The position numbers were made by a program, and so were the translations under genes. 44,560 nucleotides of DNA from assembly GCA_017398765.1 (NCBI GenBank), contig JAFQEY010000048.1, positions 1 through 44,560 of the forward strand, given 5' to 3'. Numbering within the stretch: position 1 is the first letter of the stretch; each line of letters starts with the position of its first letter. Below, one piece after another: positions 1 to 7,993 of this stretch. This stretch comes from Akkermansia sp. (GTDB lineage: Bacteria; Verrucomicrobiota; Verrucomicrobiia; Verrucomicrobiales; Akkermansiaceae). Below the pieces are notes generated by a model that was not told where the DNA came from, made no database searches, and saw only the letters and a list, made by a program, of their open reading frames with translations.

Positions 1-2
1 AA

Positions 3-101
3 GATACTCATCCTACTAAGTTATCCTATCGCTCTATGAAGTTCAAGGCAGCCTTGCAGGAAGACTTTGCTTTAGAGGTCCTTAAGTCTGTATTTGTATG
101 A
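3..101 (+). CDS. possible 3' end of an unidentified gene (truncated by window edge)
   Basis: One frame is open from the window edge to a TGA at 99-101 and encodes 32 residues ending in EDFALEVLKSVFV. The other two + frames are closed early by stops. The residues look protein-like (mixed charged and hydrophobic, possibly helical) but match no family I recognise. It could equally be a chance open stretch, because 32 codons is short. The sequence left of the window would decide it. Confidence 0.3.
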   Translation, partial: DTHPTKLSYRSMKFKAALQEDFALEVLKSVFV

Positions 102-157
102 CCCGCTTTGCATGACACTACTCCAATGCGTTTGCCCTGACCCAGGGGTGCAGAATG

Positions 158-952
158 TCAGGATTGTTTGTTCAGAATGGCGTCCATTTCTTCCGATCGG
201 GAGCAGCTGTGAGCGCCTCTGCCGTTCGGAGCTTTTCGAGAGGCATCTGCACCGTATTGCATGAGCAGTCTGGCGGTTGGTAAATCATTATTGATAACAG
301 CGTGCATGATAGGGGGAATTCCCTCCGCATCGGGAGAATCAGGCTGAGCCCCTGCCATCAGCAGAAGTTCTGCTATATCGTGCCTGCCATTGATGACCGC
401 GGTGCTAATCAAGGAGCTTCCCTGCGCCGAGGAATCAGCAGAAACTCCAAAATCCAGGAGAAGTTGCAGGGAGTGTTTCTGGCCGTTTTCTACGGCAGAG
501 GCGGCGGCAAGTTGCAGCACGCCGATGTTCTGCCGGGCTTCCGGCAGTTTCAGTAACTCCCGCAGTAATTTGCCTTTTCCCAGCCCGGCTGCGAGCACGA
601 CCAGACAATCCTGCTCCTGCTGTGGAGAGGCGAAAGGCGAATAGCCCAGTTCCTTCCACTCAGTCAGCCGAAGCTGCAGAGCCTCTTTTTCTTCTTCATA
701 TATATCAGATTGGGGGGATTGGAGCATGACCCATGCGCAGGAGCTCAGAATGAGGTATGCCGCAGCCCATACAACACCCATGAGCACCGGGCGGTGTGCC
801 AGCATACGTGCCAGACTCAGCGCAGCATTGACCAGAAAAGCAGACACACATATCGCCAGAGCCCATAGCCCGGCATTGTCACCGTCAGCCATTCCCCAAG
901 CGAACAGCCCGACCACGCCCAACAGAACCGCCGGATTGAAGTAATCTCTCAT
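158..952 (-). CDS. membrane-anchored ankyrin-repeat protein
   Basis: A 264-residue protein. The first ~78 residues hold three hydrophobic stretches (about 7-23, 29-46 and 56-76) that should be membrane helices. The C-terminal half (about 135-250) has ankyrin-type units, seen in repeated patterns such as ISTAVINGRHDIAELLLMAG and PPIMHAVINNDLPTARLLM. Ankyrin repeats are protein-binding scaffolds, so a membrane-tethered interaction role is likely; the partner is unknown. The ATG is supported by a consensus promoter whose -10 box lies only 6 bases upstream. It stands alone, divergent from the yqeY operon. Confidence 0.85.
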   Translation of the reverse strand: MRDYFNPAVLLGVVGLFAWGMADGDNAGLWALAICVSAFLVNAALSLARMLAHRPVLMGVVWAAAYLILSSCAWVMLQSPQSDIYEEEKEALQLRLTEWKELGYSPFASPQQEQDCLVVLAAGLGKGKLLRELLKLPEARQNIGVLQLAAASAVENGQKHSLQLLLDFGVSADSSAQGSSLISTAVINGRHDIAELLLMAGAQPDSPDAEGIPPIMHAVINNDLPTARLLMQYGADASRKAPNGRGAHSCSRSEEMDAILNKQS

Positions 953-958
953 GCTGTC

Positions 959-987
959 AATGTAGCAGAGCGTATACGGTAAGTCAA
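959..987 (-). promoter_or_regulatory. sigma70-type promoter of the ankyrin gene, leaderless layout
   Basis: On the minus strand, TTGACT (982-987), a 17-base spacer and TACATT (959-964) are followed after 6 bases by the ATG at 952. Transcription would start at or next to the A of the ATG. Confidence 0.65.
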
Positions 988-1071
988 GACAATGCGGAAA
1001 GCGGGACGAAAATGCTGATTGACGGGATTGCGGCTTGAGTTTGTGAGGAAGTTGTGCTTGAATGAAAGAGT

Positions 1072-1527
1072 ATGAGTACGATTTATGAGCAGATTACGGA
1101 GGGGATGAAGACAGCTATGCGCAGCAAGGATACCGTGGCACTTGGGGCTTTGCGCGGATTGAAAGCCGCATTGCAGAATGCACAGGTGGCACGCGGAAAC
1201 GTGCATGAGGAGCTGCCGCTGACGGAAGCCCAGAATGTGGTGCGTAAGCAAATAAAACAACGAGAGGATGCGATTGCTCTCTACGCTCAGGCCGGGCGTG
1301 ATGACCAGGTGAGCAAGGAGCGTGCGGAGATGGAAGTGCTGGCATCTTTCCTGCCGAAAGAAATGGCGGAGGATGAGATTCTGCCGATTCTGGAGGCTGT
1401 GATAGCCGAGCTTGGTGCTGAGACTAAGAAAGATATGGGCCGAGTGATGAAAGAAATGCAGGCTCGTACGGAGGGCCGAGCCCCCGGCAAGGTGTTGTCT
1501 CGTCTGGTCGGTGCTCGTCTGAATTGA
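1072..1527 (+). CDS. yqeY: GatB/YqeY-domain protein
   Basis: A 151-residue protein that matches the YqeY family over its whole length. It shows the N-terminal helical part with KDTVALGALRGLKAAL, the KQIKQREDAI segment, and the C-terminal MGRVMKEMQ...GRAPGKVLSRLV region shared with the tail of GatB. Related tail domains bind tRNA in GatB; the role of the free-standing protein is not settled. It is first in a same-strand run with ispD, the SDR-like gene and the J-domain gene. The gap to ispD is 26 bases. A weak promoter is possible (TTGAGT 1035-1040, 17 bases, TTGAAT 1058-1063). Confidence 0.9.
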   Translation: MSTIYEQITEGMKTAMRSKDTVALGALRGLKAALQNAQVARGNVHEELPLTEAQNVVRKQIKQREDAIALYAQAGRDDQVSKERAEMEVLASFLPKEMAEDEILPILEAVIAELGAETKKDMGRVMKEMQARTEGRAPGKVLSRLVGARLN

Positions 1528-1553
1528 TTTGGTAACCCAGTTTAAGAAGCGAC

Positions 1554-2222
1554 ATGTTCAGTGCCGTCATCGTAGCAGCCGGAAGTTCCCGCCGCGCCGG
1601 GTTTGACAAGCTAGCCGCCCACTTGGACGGGGTGCCGGTGCTGCGCCGCAGTGTGGATGCGTTTGTGGCAGCCGGAGCATCTGCAGTGGTGGTGGTGTGT
1701 CCGCTCTCACGTTGGGAGGAAACGGGGCTTGACTCAGCCGCGTTTCCTGTGCCCTTGGTGCGGGTGGATGGAGGAGCAGAGCGCCAGGAGTCCGTGGCGG
1801 CAGGAGTGGCGGCATTGCCGGCGGGCACGCAGATGGTGGCGGTGCATGACGGTGCGCGCCCTCTGGTTACGCCGGAGGGGATTCGTGCCTGTCTGGCAGC
1901 GGCAGAGGAGACAGGGGCAGCAGCTTGTGCTCACCCGGTGGTGGATACCCTTAAGCGGGCGGATTCCTGTGGCTTTTCTTTGCCGGAGCCGGTGAGCCGG
2001 GAAAATCTGTGGGGTATGGAAACACCGCAGATTTTCAGGAAGGAGCTGCTGCTGAGAGCATATCGACACGTAGCTGAGCAGGGCCTGGTTGTCACTGATG
2101 AAGTCAGTGCTGTGGAAAGCATAGGCGTGGCGACGCGTCTGGTGCAGGTGGGTGCCAACCTCAAGATAACACTGCCCGGAGATTTAGAATTGGCAGAGTT
2201 GATATGGAAACACCGCAGCTAG
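1554..2222 (+). CDS. ispD: 2-C-methyl-D-erythritol 4-phosphate cytidylyltransferase
   Basis: IspD transfers CMP from CTP onto methylerythritol phosphate in the MEP isoprenoid pathway in the cytoplasm. The 222 residues fit the family length. Visible signatures are the nucleotide-binding loop AAGSSRRAGFDK near residue 8, HDGARPLV near 98, WGMETPQIF (the family's TPQ motif), TDEVSAVE (equivalent to the usual TDDxS) and the C-terminal NLKITLPGDLELAE. It overlaps the next gene by 19 bases, so the two are probably translationally coupled. No other MEP pathway gene is in the window. Confidence 0.95.
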   Translation: MFSAVIVAAGSSRRAGFDKLAAHLDGVPVLRRSVDAFVAAGASAVVVVCPLSRWEETGLDSAAFPVPLVRVDGGAERQESVAAGVAALPAGTQMVAVHDGARPLVTPEGIRACLAAAEETGAAACAHPVVDTLKRADSCGFSLPEPVSRENLWGMETPQIFRKELLLRAYRHVAEQGLVVTDEVSAVESIGVATRLVQVGANLKITLPGDLELAELIWKHRS

Positions 2223-3040
2223 CAACGCCCCTGCCAGATTGCTGGGTGGTCGGTAACGGGTTGCTGGGGCAGGCATTGAGTGAGAATTTGCGCAGGGACG
2301 GTGCACGTGTCCTGACGCTGGATGCGGCGGCCTCTGCCGAAGTGGAGGGTGATGCAGCTGAGGAGGCGGTACTGCGGTGTGCATTGTCGCAGCTTGTGCC
2401 GCAGGTGGTGTACTGCTGCCAGGCAACGGGCGGAGGTGGCACCGAGGCGTATCGGCGGACATATACTGAGGTGGTTGCAGCGTTGCAAAACGTAGTTCCT
2501 GCCGCGAGGCTTGTGTTCTGCTCCTCTGTTTCTGTGTATGGTTCAGCCAACGGTGTGGTGAGGGAGGAGACCTTGCCGGTAGCCCCGACGGCGCGAGCAC
2601 AAGTGCTTCTGGAGACTGAGCAGGCGGTTCTTAGTCACGGGGGCGTCGTGTTGCGGTTGGTGCCTCTGTATTCCGAGCGTCGCTGTGAGGTGCTGCGGCG
2701 GCATCTGGCCGGGGAGCCCTGCCTGCCGGGGTGCGGAAAACGCATGCTGAATTACCTGAGCGTGCAGGATGCCTTGTCAGCACTGCGCCTGGTTACGTTT
2801 GCACCGTCCGCTTGTTACAATGCAAGCGGTGAGAGTGCGAGCCGGGATTCGGTTTATGCCATGCTGGCGGCGGTAACGGGTATTCCTCAGTCGGTGAAGT
2901 GTGCGCCTGTTTCCCGCCGCGGTTTGTCTGACCGCCGGGTGGATTGTTCCCGATTGCGGCGGTTAGGCTGGAACCCGCAGATGACGCTGCATCGATTTAC
3001 TGAGCAACATTACCTTAGATTTTTACCCGATGCGTCCTGA
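2204..3040 (+). CDS. atypical extended SDR (NAD(P)-dependent epimerase-like, YeeZ-type)
   Basis: A 278-residue Rossmann protein. The glycine-rich nucleotide loop VVGNGLLGQAL lies near residues 15-25 and the core strand ending LVFCSSVSVYGS is typical of extended SDRs. The catalytic Tyr-x3-Lys expected about 25 residues later is missing; that site reads PTARAQVLLETEQ. This resembles the YeeZ-like branch, where the motif is also not kept, so it may bind a dinucleotide without standard dehydrogenase chemistry. The substrate is unknown. The start lies inside ispD and the 3' end overlaps the J-domain gene by 11 bases, which indicates one operon. Confidence 0.8.
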   Translation: METPQLATPLPDCWVVGNGLLGQALSENLRRDGARVLTLDAAASAEVEGDAAEEAVLRCALSQLVPQVVYCCQATGGGGTEAYRRTYTEVVAALQNVVPAARLVFCSSVSVYGSANGVVREETLPVAPTARAQVLLETEQAVLSHGGVVLRLVPLYSERRCEVLRRHLAGEPCLPGCGKRMLNYLSVQDALSALRLVTFAPSACYNASGESASRDSVYAMLAAVTGIPQSVKCAPVSRRGLSDRRVDCSRLRRLGWNPQMTLHRFTEQHYLRFLPDAS

Positions 3041-3803
3041 TTATTACCAAATACTTGATGTGGAGCCAACAGCTCGCCCGGCAGCAATTAAGCTGGCCTA
3101 TTACCGCCAGGCACGCCGCTTTCACCCGGATTGCAATGGGGGAGACCCGGTGGCGGAGGAACGTTTTAAGCTGGTAGCAGAGGCATACCGCACGCTGGGG
3201 AATGAGTTGCGCCGCCGGGATTATGACGAACGGCTGGAGCGCATGCGCCGCTATGCGGATGCGCCTGAGCTGGCCTCCATGCAGCGGCGGATACGCGTGT
3301 CTACCCGCCACGGAAGAGCTCGCCGCGCCGGGGAGGAACGCCATGCCGGGGCCGTGCGCAGACGCCCGTTCTTGTTGCGGCGGGTGACGCGACCGGTGGG
3401 GGTGTGGAGCATGATTGTCTTTTATGCCATGGCTGCGCTGATGCTGGTGCCGCAGATGCTGCGCGGATGCGGTGTGCTGGCGGAGCCTCGATACCGTAAA
3501 CCCGCTGCCGGAGCGGAAGTGAAGAAGCGTGAGCTGAGTGAATCGGAAAAGCGTGTGGCTTTGGCGGAATCAAACGCCCGCCTGCAGCTTGCCGCAGAGG
3601 GGGGGGAGGTTCGCGCTCAGTTGAAACTGGCCATTGCTTTGTACCATGGTCTGGGAATGCCGATGAATCGCCCGGTGTCCCGGGCGTGGTTTGAGCGTGC
3701 GGCGGAGCAGGGGAATACGATGGCTGCCCGATGCCTGCAAACACTTAATTTTGCTCAGCCTCTTCCCGCGCCGGCTCCGGAGCCTTCTTCTGCCGGGGAG
3801 TGA
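3030..3803 (+). CDS. membrane J-domain protein with Sel1-like repeat
   Basis: A 257-residue protein with three parts. Residues 1-70 form a J domain with the HPD triad (32-34, in RFHPDCNGG), which in this family stimulates DnaK ATPase. An Arg-rich linker (about 86-122) leads to one transmembrane helix at about 124-143. Residues about 186-236 look like a Sel1/TPR-type helical repeat (ALYHGLGMPMNRPVSRAWFERAAEQG spans the core). The arrangement suggests a membrane-tethered DnaK co-chaperone; client and topology are unknown. The start overlaps the SDR gene by 11 bases. The last 59 bases overlap the convergent gene on the other strand. Confidence 0.85.
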   Translation: MRPDYYQILDVEPTARPAAIKLAYYRQARRFHPDCNGGDPVAEERFKLVAEAYRTLGNELRRRDYDERLERMRRYADAPELASMQRRIRVSTRHGRARRAGEERHAGAVRRRPFLLRRVTRPVGVWSMIVFYAMAALMLVPQMLRGCGVLAEPRYRKPAAGAEVKKRELSESEKRVALAESNARLQLAAEGGEVRAQLKLAIALYHGLGMPMNRPVSRAWFERAAEQGNTMAARCLQTLNFAQPLPAPAPEPSSAGE

Positions 3804-4353
3804 GTTTTTTTCTCTTTTTTTCAGTGCTTTTTTTTCGTCGGGAAGCGCGTCTGCGGTGCGGGTGTTGGTGGTGTAGTTCCACTTGAAGCAGCAGCAGGGC
3901 AAACATGGATGCTGCGTTGACTGTGACAGATGAACACTCCGACACGGCTTCTGCCAGCTGAACCATTTTGAGTACGATGTTGGTGTAATCTTCCTGCTCC
4001 AGACCGATTTCTGCTTCTGTCAGCAGACGGTGAAACTGAACCAGTTGGCGGAAGAAGCAAAGCCAGTTGTTATCCGGTCCTGCGGGGAGACTGGTCAGCA
4101 GGGCATCCGGCAGTGTGTTGAGTGCACGCTCTACGCGGCGTATGGTGGAACGCCGCTCTCTGCCGGCGGTTGCAGCATTGGCCTCCAGCACATAGCGCAA
4201 GTGGGTTTCAAAATCACCGTATGCCTCCAGTGCGCGCAGGGGAACCCGCCCGACGGCGGGCGTTTCTCCCGGTCGGCGTGCCACCTGCTCGAAGATGGAT
4301 TCGAGAGTCTGCATCCGCCCCTGCGGCGTCAGTGGTTTGCGCTCAAAAAGCAT
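3745..4353 (-). CDS. hypothetical protein with Lys/Arg-rich tail
   Basis: A 202-residue protein of no family I recognise. The first ~150 residues are predicted soluble and helical, with Arg-rich segments (GRERRSTIRRVERALNTL). The last ~45 residues are a highly basic, disordered-looking tail (RRRASRRKKSTEKKRKK) that could bind nucleic acid. The gene follows the fucosidase gene by 27 bases on the same strand. Its final 59 bases run antisense to the end of the J-domain gene, and the low-complexity tail begins in that area. The long, clean frame and the protein-like N-terminal part support a real gene. Confidence 0.7.
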   Translation of the reverse strand: MLFERKPLTPQGRMQTLESIFEQVARRPGETPAVGRVPLRALEAYGDFETHLRYVLEANAATAGRERRSTIRRVERALNTLPDALLTSLPAGPDNNWLCFFRQLVQFHRLLTEAEIGLEQEDYTNIVLKMVQLAEAVSECSSVTVNAASMFALLLLQVELHHQHPHRRRASRRKKSTEKKRKKLTPRQKKAPEPAREEAEQN

Positions 4354-4380
4354 GCGGTGGCGCGGCTTTTATTACAGCAT

Positions 4381-6888
4381 TTATTTTACCTTTTTCTTCA
4401 CTTTTTTGCCAGGGACCGTACCGGGTGTTATCGTAGTCTCCTGACCATTGACAATTACAGTAACCTTTTGAGGTTTCTCATCTGTTGTAGTGAGAGAGTA
4501 TGAGCTCACCTGACCGTTTTCCCATGACATGGTGACACTGATATTGCCGCGTGCACGTATGCCTTTAACGGAGCCGTTTGCCCACTGTTCCGGCAGTGCG
4601 GGCAGGAGGATAATGCGGTCTCCGTGGCTCTGAATCAGCATTTCACTGATACCGGCAGTCATGCCGAACGTCCCGTCCATCTGCATGGGCGGATGATTGC
4701 CGAAGAGATTGTCCAGCACGTTGTAATTGATGTAGTGGCAGACCATGCTGTAGGCCTGTTCCTTTTCGCGGAATCGTGCCCAGAGTGCCGTGCGCCACGG
4801 CCAGGTCCAGCTGCGGCGGTTATCATTGCTCAGACCGCGCAGTTCCAGACTTTTCATGGCGGCTTTGGCCAAATCGGGTGTGCCGTCCATGGTGATGGTG
4901 GAGCCGGGGAATACGCCGATGAGGTGCGAGGTGTGACGCTGCCCGGTAACCATGTTCGGGCGATCTACAATCCACTCTTGAAGGTAGCCACCACTGCCGA
5001 TGCGATCCGGAGCCAGACGCGCACGTTTTTTCTTCAGTTCCTTAATCCAAGCGGAATCCGTGTTGAGGATGGCGGCTGCCTTGGCGGTGATATCGAAGAG
5101 CTCTCGGATGAGCTGCTGGTCATGCGCACAGCCGTCCTCCACGGGGCCCCACTCGTGTGACCAGCCTTCCGGAGAGACCAGCGTGCCCTTTTTCAGTTCC
5201 CTGAGTTCAGGATACTCAGCCGCCGTGAGGGGCTGGGGCGTTTTACTGCCCTTGGGCGTGCTGGTCAGCCCTTCACCCTCCGGCCCGAGCTCTTTCAAAC
5301 TGGTTTCCCAGAAGCGGCAGATGTTGCGTAAAATGGGGTAGGCGTGCTCCTTGAGGTATTTTTTGTTATGGGTGTAGGTATAGTGATCCCACAGATGCAG
5401 AGCATACCATGCATTCACCGGGGGGTTCCAGTGTGTCCAACCACCGCCGCCCCAGGGGTTCTGGGAGATACGGGTTGTCCAGCCCTCGATGTCTTCACCG
5501 AAATGTTTACGGGTCATTTCGCTGAGCGGCTGCTCCATGGCACGGATAAAGTCCAGGAAAGGCATGTGGCACTCGCTGAGGTTGGCTACCTCAGCCCCCC
5601 AGTAGCACATCTGGAGATTGATGTTGTTGTGATAATCGCATGCCCAGGGCGCGTGTACCTTGTCATTCCAGATACCTTGCAGGTTGACCGGGAGGTTGCC
5701 CGGGCGTGACCCGCTGATGAGAACGTATCGCCCGTACTGGTAGATGGTTTCTGCCAATTCGGGGTCGTTTTGGGATTTCCGGAACGCCGCCAGACGCGCA
5801 TCCGTGGGCAGGGCTGCAATATCTGCTGCTGTTTTGCCGAGCTTCAGTTCCAGCCTGTTATAGAGCTTTTGATAGTTGCTGATGTGAGATTGCCGTATTT
5901 TCTCCGTAGATTTTTTGGCAATTTTTTTCAGGATGGAGGAGTTACGGAGCTTCGGGGCGGTGCCTTTCCAGTTTTTTGCGTAGTCCATGGCATAGTCCGT
6001 AGCCATGGTGATGATAATTTCGATGGATGTGGCCTCCTTTACCTCCAGATAGGGCGCAGTATGGGCATCGAATGTGGGCTGCATGGCATCCGGCCGATTG
6101 GAGGCGGCATCATCATGTTTGCCGGAATAGGATACGTTCAGTTTTCCGCCTTTTCCGTGTTTGATGATGCTGCCGCCTTTGACGCGCACCTGCAATATGC
6201 CTTCAAACTGCTGCCCGTTGTTCAGGGTGCCGAACATGGTGATACTGTTTTTCCCGGCACTGATAGAAGCCGTGTGATATGGGAGCAGGGCAATGTTGGC
6301 AGAGATACTGTTGGGTTTATCTGCCGTAGCCGTGTATACCAGCACCTGATCCGGTGCGCTCACGAAACATTCTCGTGAGTGGGTGACACCGCCGTTGGTG
6401 AATTTTACCCGTGCAATGCCGTCCCGCAAATCCAGACTGCGGGTAAAGTTCTCTGATTGTGCTTCCGGCAGATTGAACTCTACATAAAGGTTTCCGAAAG
6501 GCTGGTAGCTGCCAAACTCATCCTTGCCGGACAAAGGCCCGTATTTGTAGCCGATGCCGTTGCCGGGCAGGTTGGGGCCGCCGGACCAGAAACTGACCTC
6601 GTTCAGATTGACTCGGTCGATGTGGTCGCCGCCGAATATCGTGCCGCCGATGCGGCCGTTACCCACAGGCAGAGTCTGGGATTCCCAGTGGTCTTTCGCC
6701 GGTTTTGCCGGGAGGTTGTGAAAAAGCTTTCCGTTGGGAGCATGGGCAGGCTGCCAGGGCAGAGTGATGGCTTTAATGCCGGCCGGTTGCTTGTACCAAA
6801 GGTAGTTGGCCGAAGGCGTTTCTTCGGCGGCGGATAATAACCCGGTAGCGGAGAGAAGAATGCTCAGAAGTGTTTTGTGAGTCATCAT
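4381..6888 (-). CDS. secreted glycoside hydrolase family 95 (alpha-1,2-L-fucosidase-like)
   Basis: An 835-residue enzyme with an N-terminal signal peptide (cleavage near residue 20). The order fits GH95: an N-terminal beta domain with LPVGNGRIGGTIFGG (73-87) and LNEVSFWSGGP, a linker, an (alpha/alpha)6 barrel and a C-terminal beta domain. Candidate active-site residues by analogy with bifidobacterial AfcA are Asn422 and Asn424 (HNNINLQMCYW), Glu574 (VSPEGWSHEWGP) and Asp689 (SNDNRRSW). GH95 enzymes remove terminal alpha-1,2-fucose, as on mucin or milk glycans; some members act on L-galactose instead. The last residues are a basic run (GKKVKKKVK). The gene lies 18 bases after the FHA gene and is probably cotranscribed with it. 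Confidence 0.9.
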   Translation of the reverse strand: MMTHKTLLSILLSATGLLSAAEETPSANYLWYKQPAGIKAITLPWQPAHAPNGKLFHNLPAKPAKDHWESQTLPVGNGRIGGTIFGGDHIDRVNLNEVSFWSGGPNLPGNGIGYKYGPLSGKDEFGSYQPFGNLYVEFNLPEAQSENFTRSLDLRDGIARVKFTNGGVTHSRECFVSAPDQVLVYTATADKPNSISANIALLPYHTASISAGKNSITMFGTLNNGQQFEGILQVRVKGGSIIKHGKGGKLNVSYSGKHDDAASNRPDAMQPTFDAHTAPYLEVKEATSIEIIITMATDYAMDYAKNWKGTAPKLRNSSILKKIAKKSTEKIRQSHISNYQKLYNRLELKLGKTAADIAALPTDARLAAFRKSQNDPELAETIYQYGRYVLISGSRPGNLPVNLQGIWNDKVHAPWACDYHNNINLQMCYWGAEVANLSECHMPFLDFIRAMEQPLSEMTRKHFGEDIEGWTTRISQNPWGGGGWTHWNPPVNAWYALHLWDHYTYTHNKKYLKEHAYPILRNICRFWETSLKELGPEGEGLTSTPKGSKTPQPLTAAEYPELRELKKGTLVSPEGWSHEWGPVEDGCAHDQQLIRELFDITAKAAAILNTDSAWIKELKKKRARLAPDRIGSGGYLQEWIVDRPNMVTGQRHTSHLIGVFPGSTITMDGTPDLAKAAMKSLELRGLSNDNRRSWTWPWRTALWARFREKEQAYSMVCHYINYNVLDNLFGNHPPMQMDGTFGMTAGISEMLIQSHGDRIILLPALPEQWANGSVKGIRARGNISVTMSWENGQVSSYSLTTTDEKPQKVTVIVNGQETTITPGTVPGKKVKKKVK

Positions 6889-6906
6889 GGCTGTCGGTTG
6901 TGGTTT

Positions 6907-7521
6907 TTAGAGAGTATTTTTATTGATTTCCGCCTGCAGGATAACATCACCCATGGTCAGGGTGTCACCACTCAGCAGCAGCATGGCGGGTTGGTAGGGA
7001 GAGAATGGTTGTCCGTTAATGGCTGTACCGTTGGTGGAGTTCATATCGGTCACTTCCAGCCCCTGTTCTGAAAGAGCAATTTGGACATGGGTTCGGGAGA
7101 TTCCCTCATCGGGAATGGCGATGTCAGCAGACTCCGGGTCTCGCCCGAGAGTGATACTGCCGCGCAGTGCCATTTCCTCAAACGGAATTCGGCATTCCCA
7201 CGGAGAACCATCTGCCAACAGTCCGAAGAGCCTCAGATAAGCAGAGGGGGAGCCTGAAGCGGGAGTCGCAACCGTTTCAGGAGACTCAGGAATGTCTAAT
7301 CCGGTGCCCAGATTCCATTTGGCGCGCAAACGATCATACGGGCGGAGCGGGGGCAGATATATCTGCGGTGCTGAGCGGGAGCTTTGCTGTGCGTGATTTT
7401 CCCGATAGAGAATATCCGCAATTTGAGTCTGAACCCGGTTGAGCTCGCGAGAGAGCTCAACAGCCTGTTCTTCCAGACGGGAAAGCTGTGTATCAGAATC
7501 TGTCTGCGTTAAGGTTTGCAT
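6907..7521 (-). CDS. FHA-domain protein
   Basis: A 204-residue protein from the chosen ATG. The N-terminal part is a probable coiled coil (about 5-45), followed by a Pro/Ser-rich linker and a C-terminal FHA domain. The domain has the phosphothreonine-binding landmarks ITLGRDPE, GISRTHVQI and MNSTNGTAING. FHA domains bind phosphothreonine peptides, so it may link Ser/Thr kinase signalling to another factor; no kinase is nearby. A TTG at 7560 would add 13 residues, but that TTG is part of a good -35 box (7555-7560) whose -10 lies 10 bases before the ATG at 7521. I therefore prefer 7521. The fucosidase gene follows. Confidence 0.85.
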   Translation of the reverse strand: MQTLTQTDSDTQLSRLEEQAVELSRELNRVQTQIADILYRENHAQQSSRSAPQIYLPPLRPYDRLRAKWNLGTGLDIPESPETVATPASGSPSAYLRLFGLLADGSPWECRIPFEEMALRGSITLGRDPESADIAIPDEGISRTHVQIALSEQGLEVTDMNSTNGTAINGQPFSPYQPAMLLLSGDTLTMGDVILQAEINKNTL

Positions 7522-7531
7522 CAGCTCAACT

Positions 7532-7560
7532 ATACTATCAAAGTATACGTTGGTCGGCAA
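7532..7560 (-). promoter_or_regulatory. promoter of the FHA-fucosidase unit with internal palindrome
   Basis: Minus strand TTGCCG (7555-7560), a 17-base spacer, TAGTAT (7532-7537), then 10 bases to the ATG. An imperfect palindrome CAAC-TATACT / AGTATA-C-GTTG covers 7527-7552 with a 5-base loop and could be an operator. Confidence 0.5.
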
Positions 7561-7697
7561 TGTAAAATTTCATTCAGATGGCAGAATATTTGTACAAACG
7601 AGTTCTCGTTGATTTCGCAGATAAAACTTACGATGCGCCCCGAGCCTCTTGTGTTGACCGCTGTACCGGAGCCAACAGGTGTCATGTTGCGGGCATG

Positions 7698-7988
7698 TTA
7701 CGCGTTTTTTTCGGATTCTGACTGTTTTCCTGCCGGTGAGGGACGGAAACGAATAACGGTGCGTTCCGGCAGGATGAGGGATTCCCCATTATGCGGCAAG
7801 GTGAGATGCCGGGGTTGTTTGCGGCTGAGTTCGAACGTGCCGAAATGAGCCAGCCGCACAACACCGTCTTCTTTCAACCCGGCAGAAATGGAGTGGATGA
7901 CGGCATCCAGAGCCAACTCTGCTGCCATGGGGGTGGCTGTGCCACCCAGTGCGCGGCGCACTTCTTCCAGAAGAGCTCGGCGGTTCAT
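7698..7988 (-). CDS. HU/IHF-like DNA-binding protein, divergent arm
   Basis: A 96-residue protein with the HU/IHF fold signature: a helical N-terminus (MNRRALLEEVRRALGG), then DGVVRLAHFGTFELSRK and ILPERTVIRFRPSPAGK at the end, in the positions of the HU saddle. The usual GRNPxTG arm tip is replaced by RHLTLPHNGES, so DNA contacts probably differ. A longer frame to 8153 exists but would overlap the protease gene. The ATG at 7988 is preceded by GGAGAG, one of the few clear ribosome binding sites here, and lies 5 bases after the protease stop. The family compacts or bends DNA; the specific role is unknown. Confidence 0.8.
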   Translation of the reverse strand: MNRRALLEEVRRALGGTATPMAAELALDAVIHSISAGLKEDGVVRLAHFGTFELSRKQPRHLTLPHNGESLILPERTVIRFRPSPAGKQSESEKNA

Positions 7989-7993
7989 GAGAA

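Noticed and set aside
136..162. 6-bp inverted repeat CCTGAC/GTCAGG at the end of the ankyrin gene as a terminator
   Set aside because: A 15-base loop and no T run on either strand; it also includes the stop codon. Probably chance.
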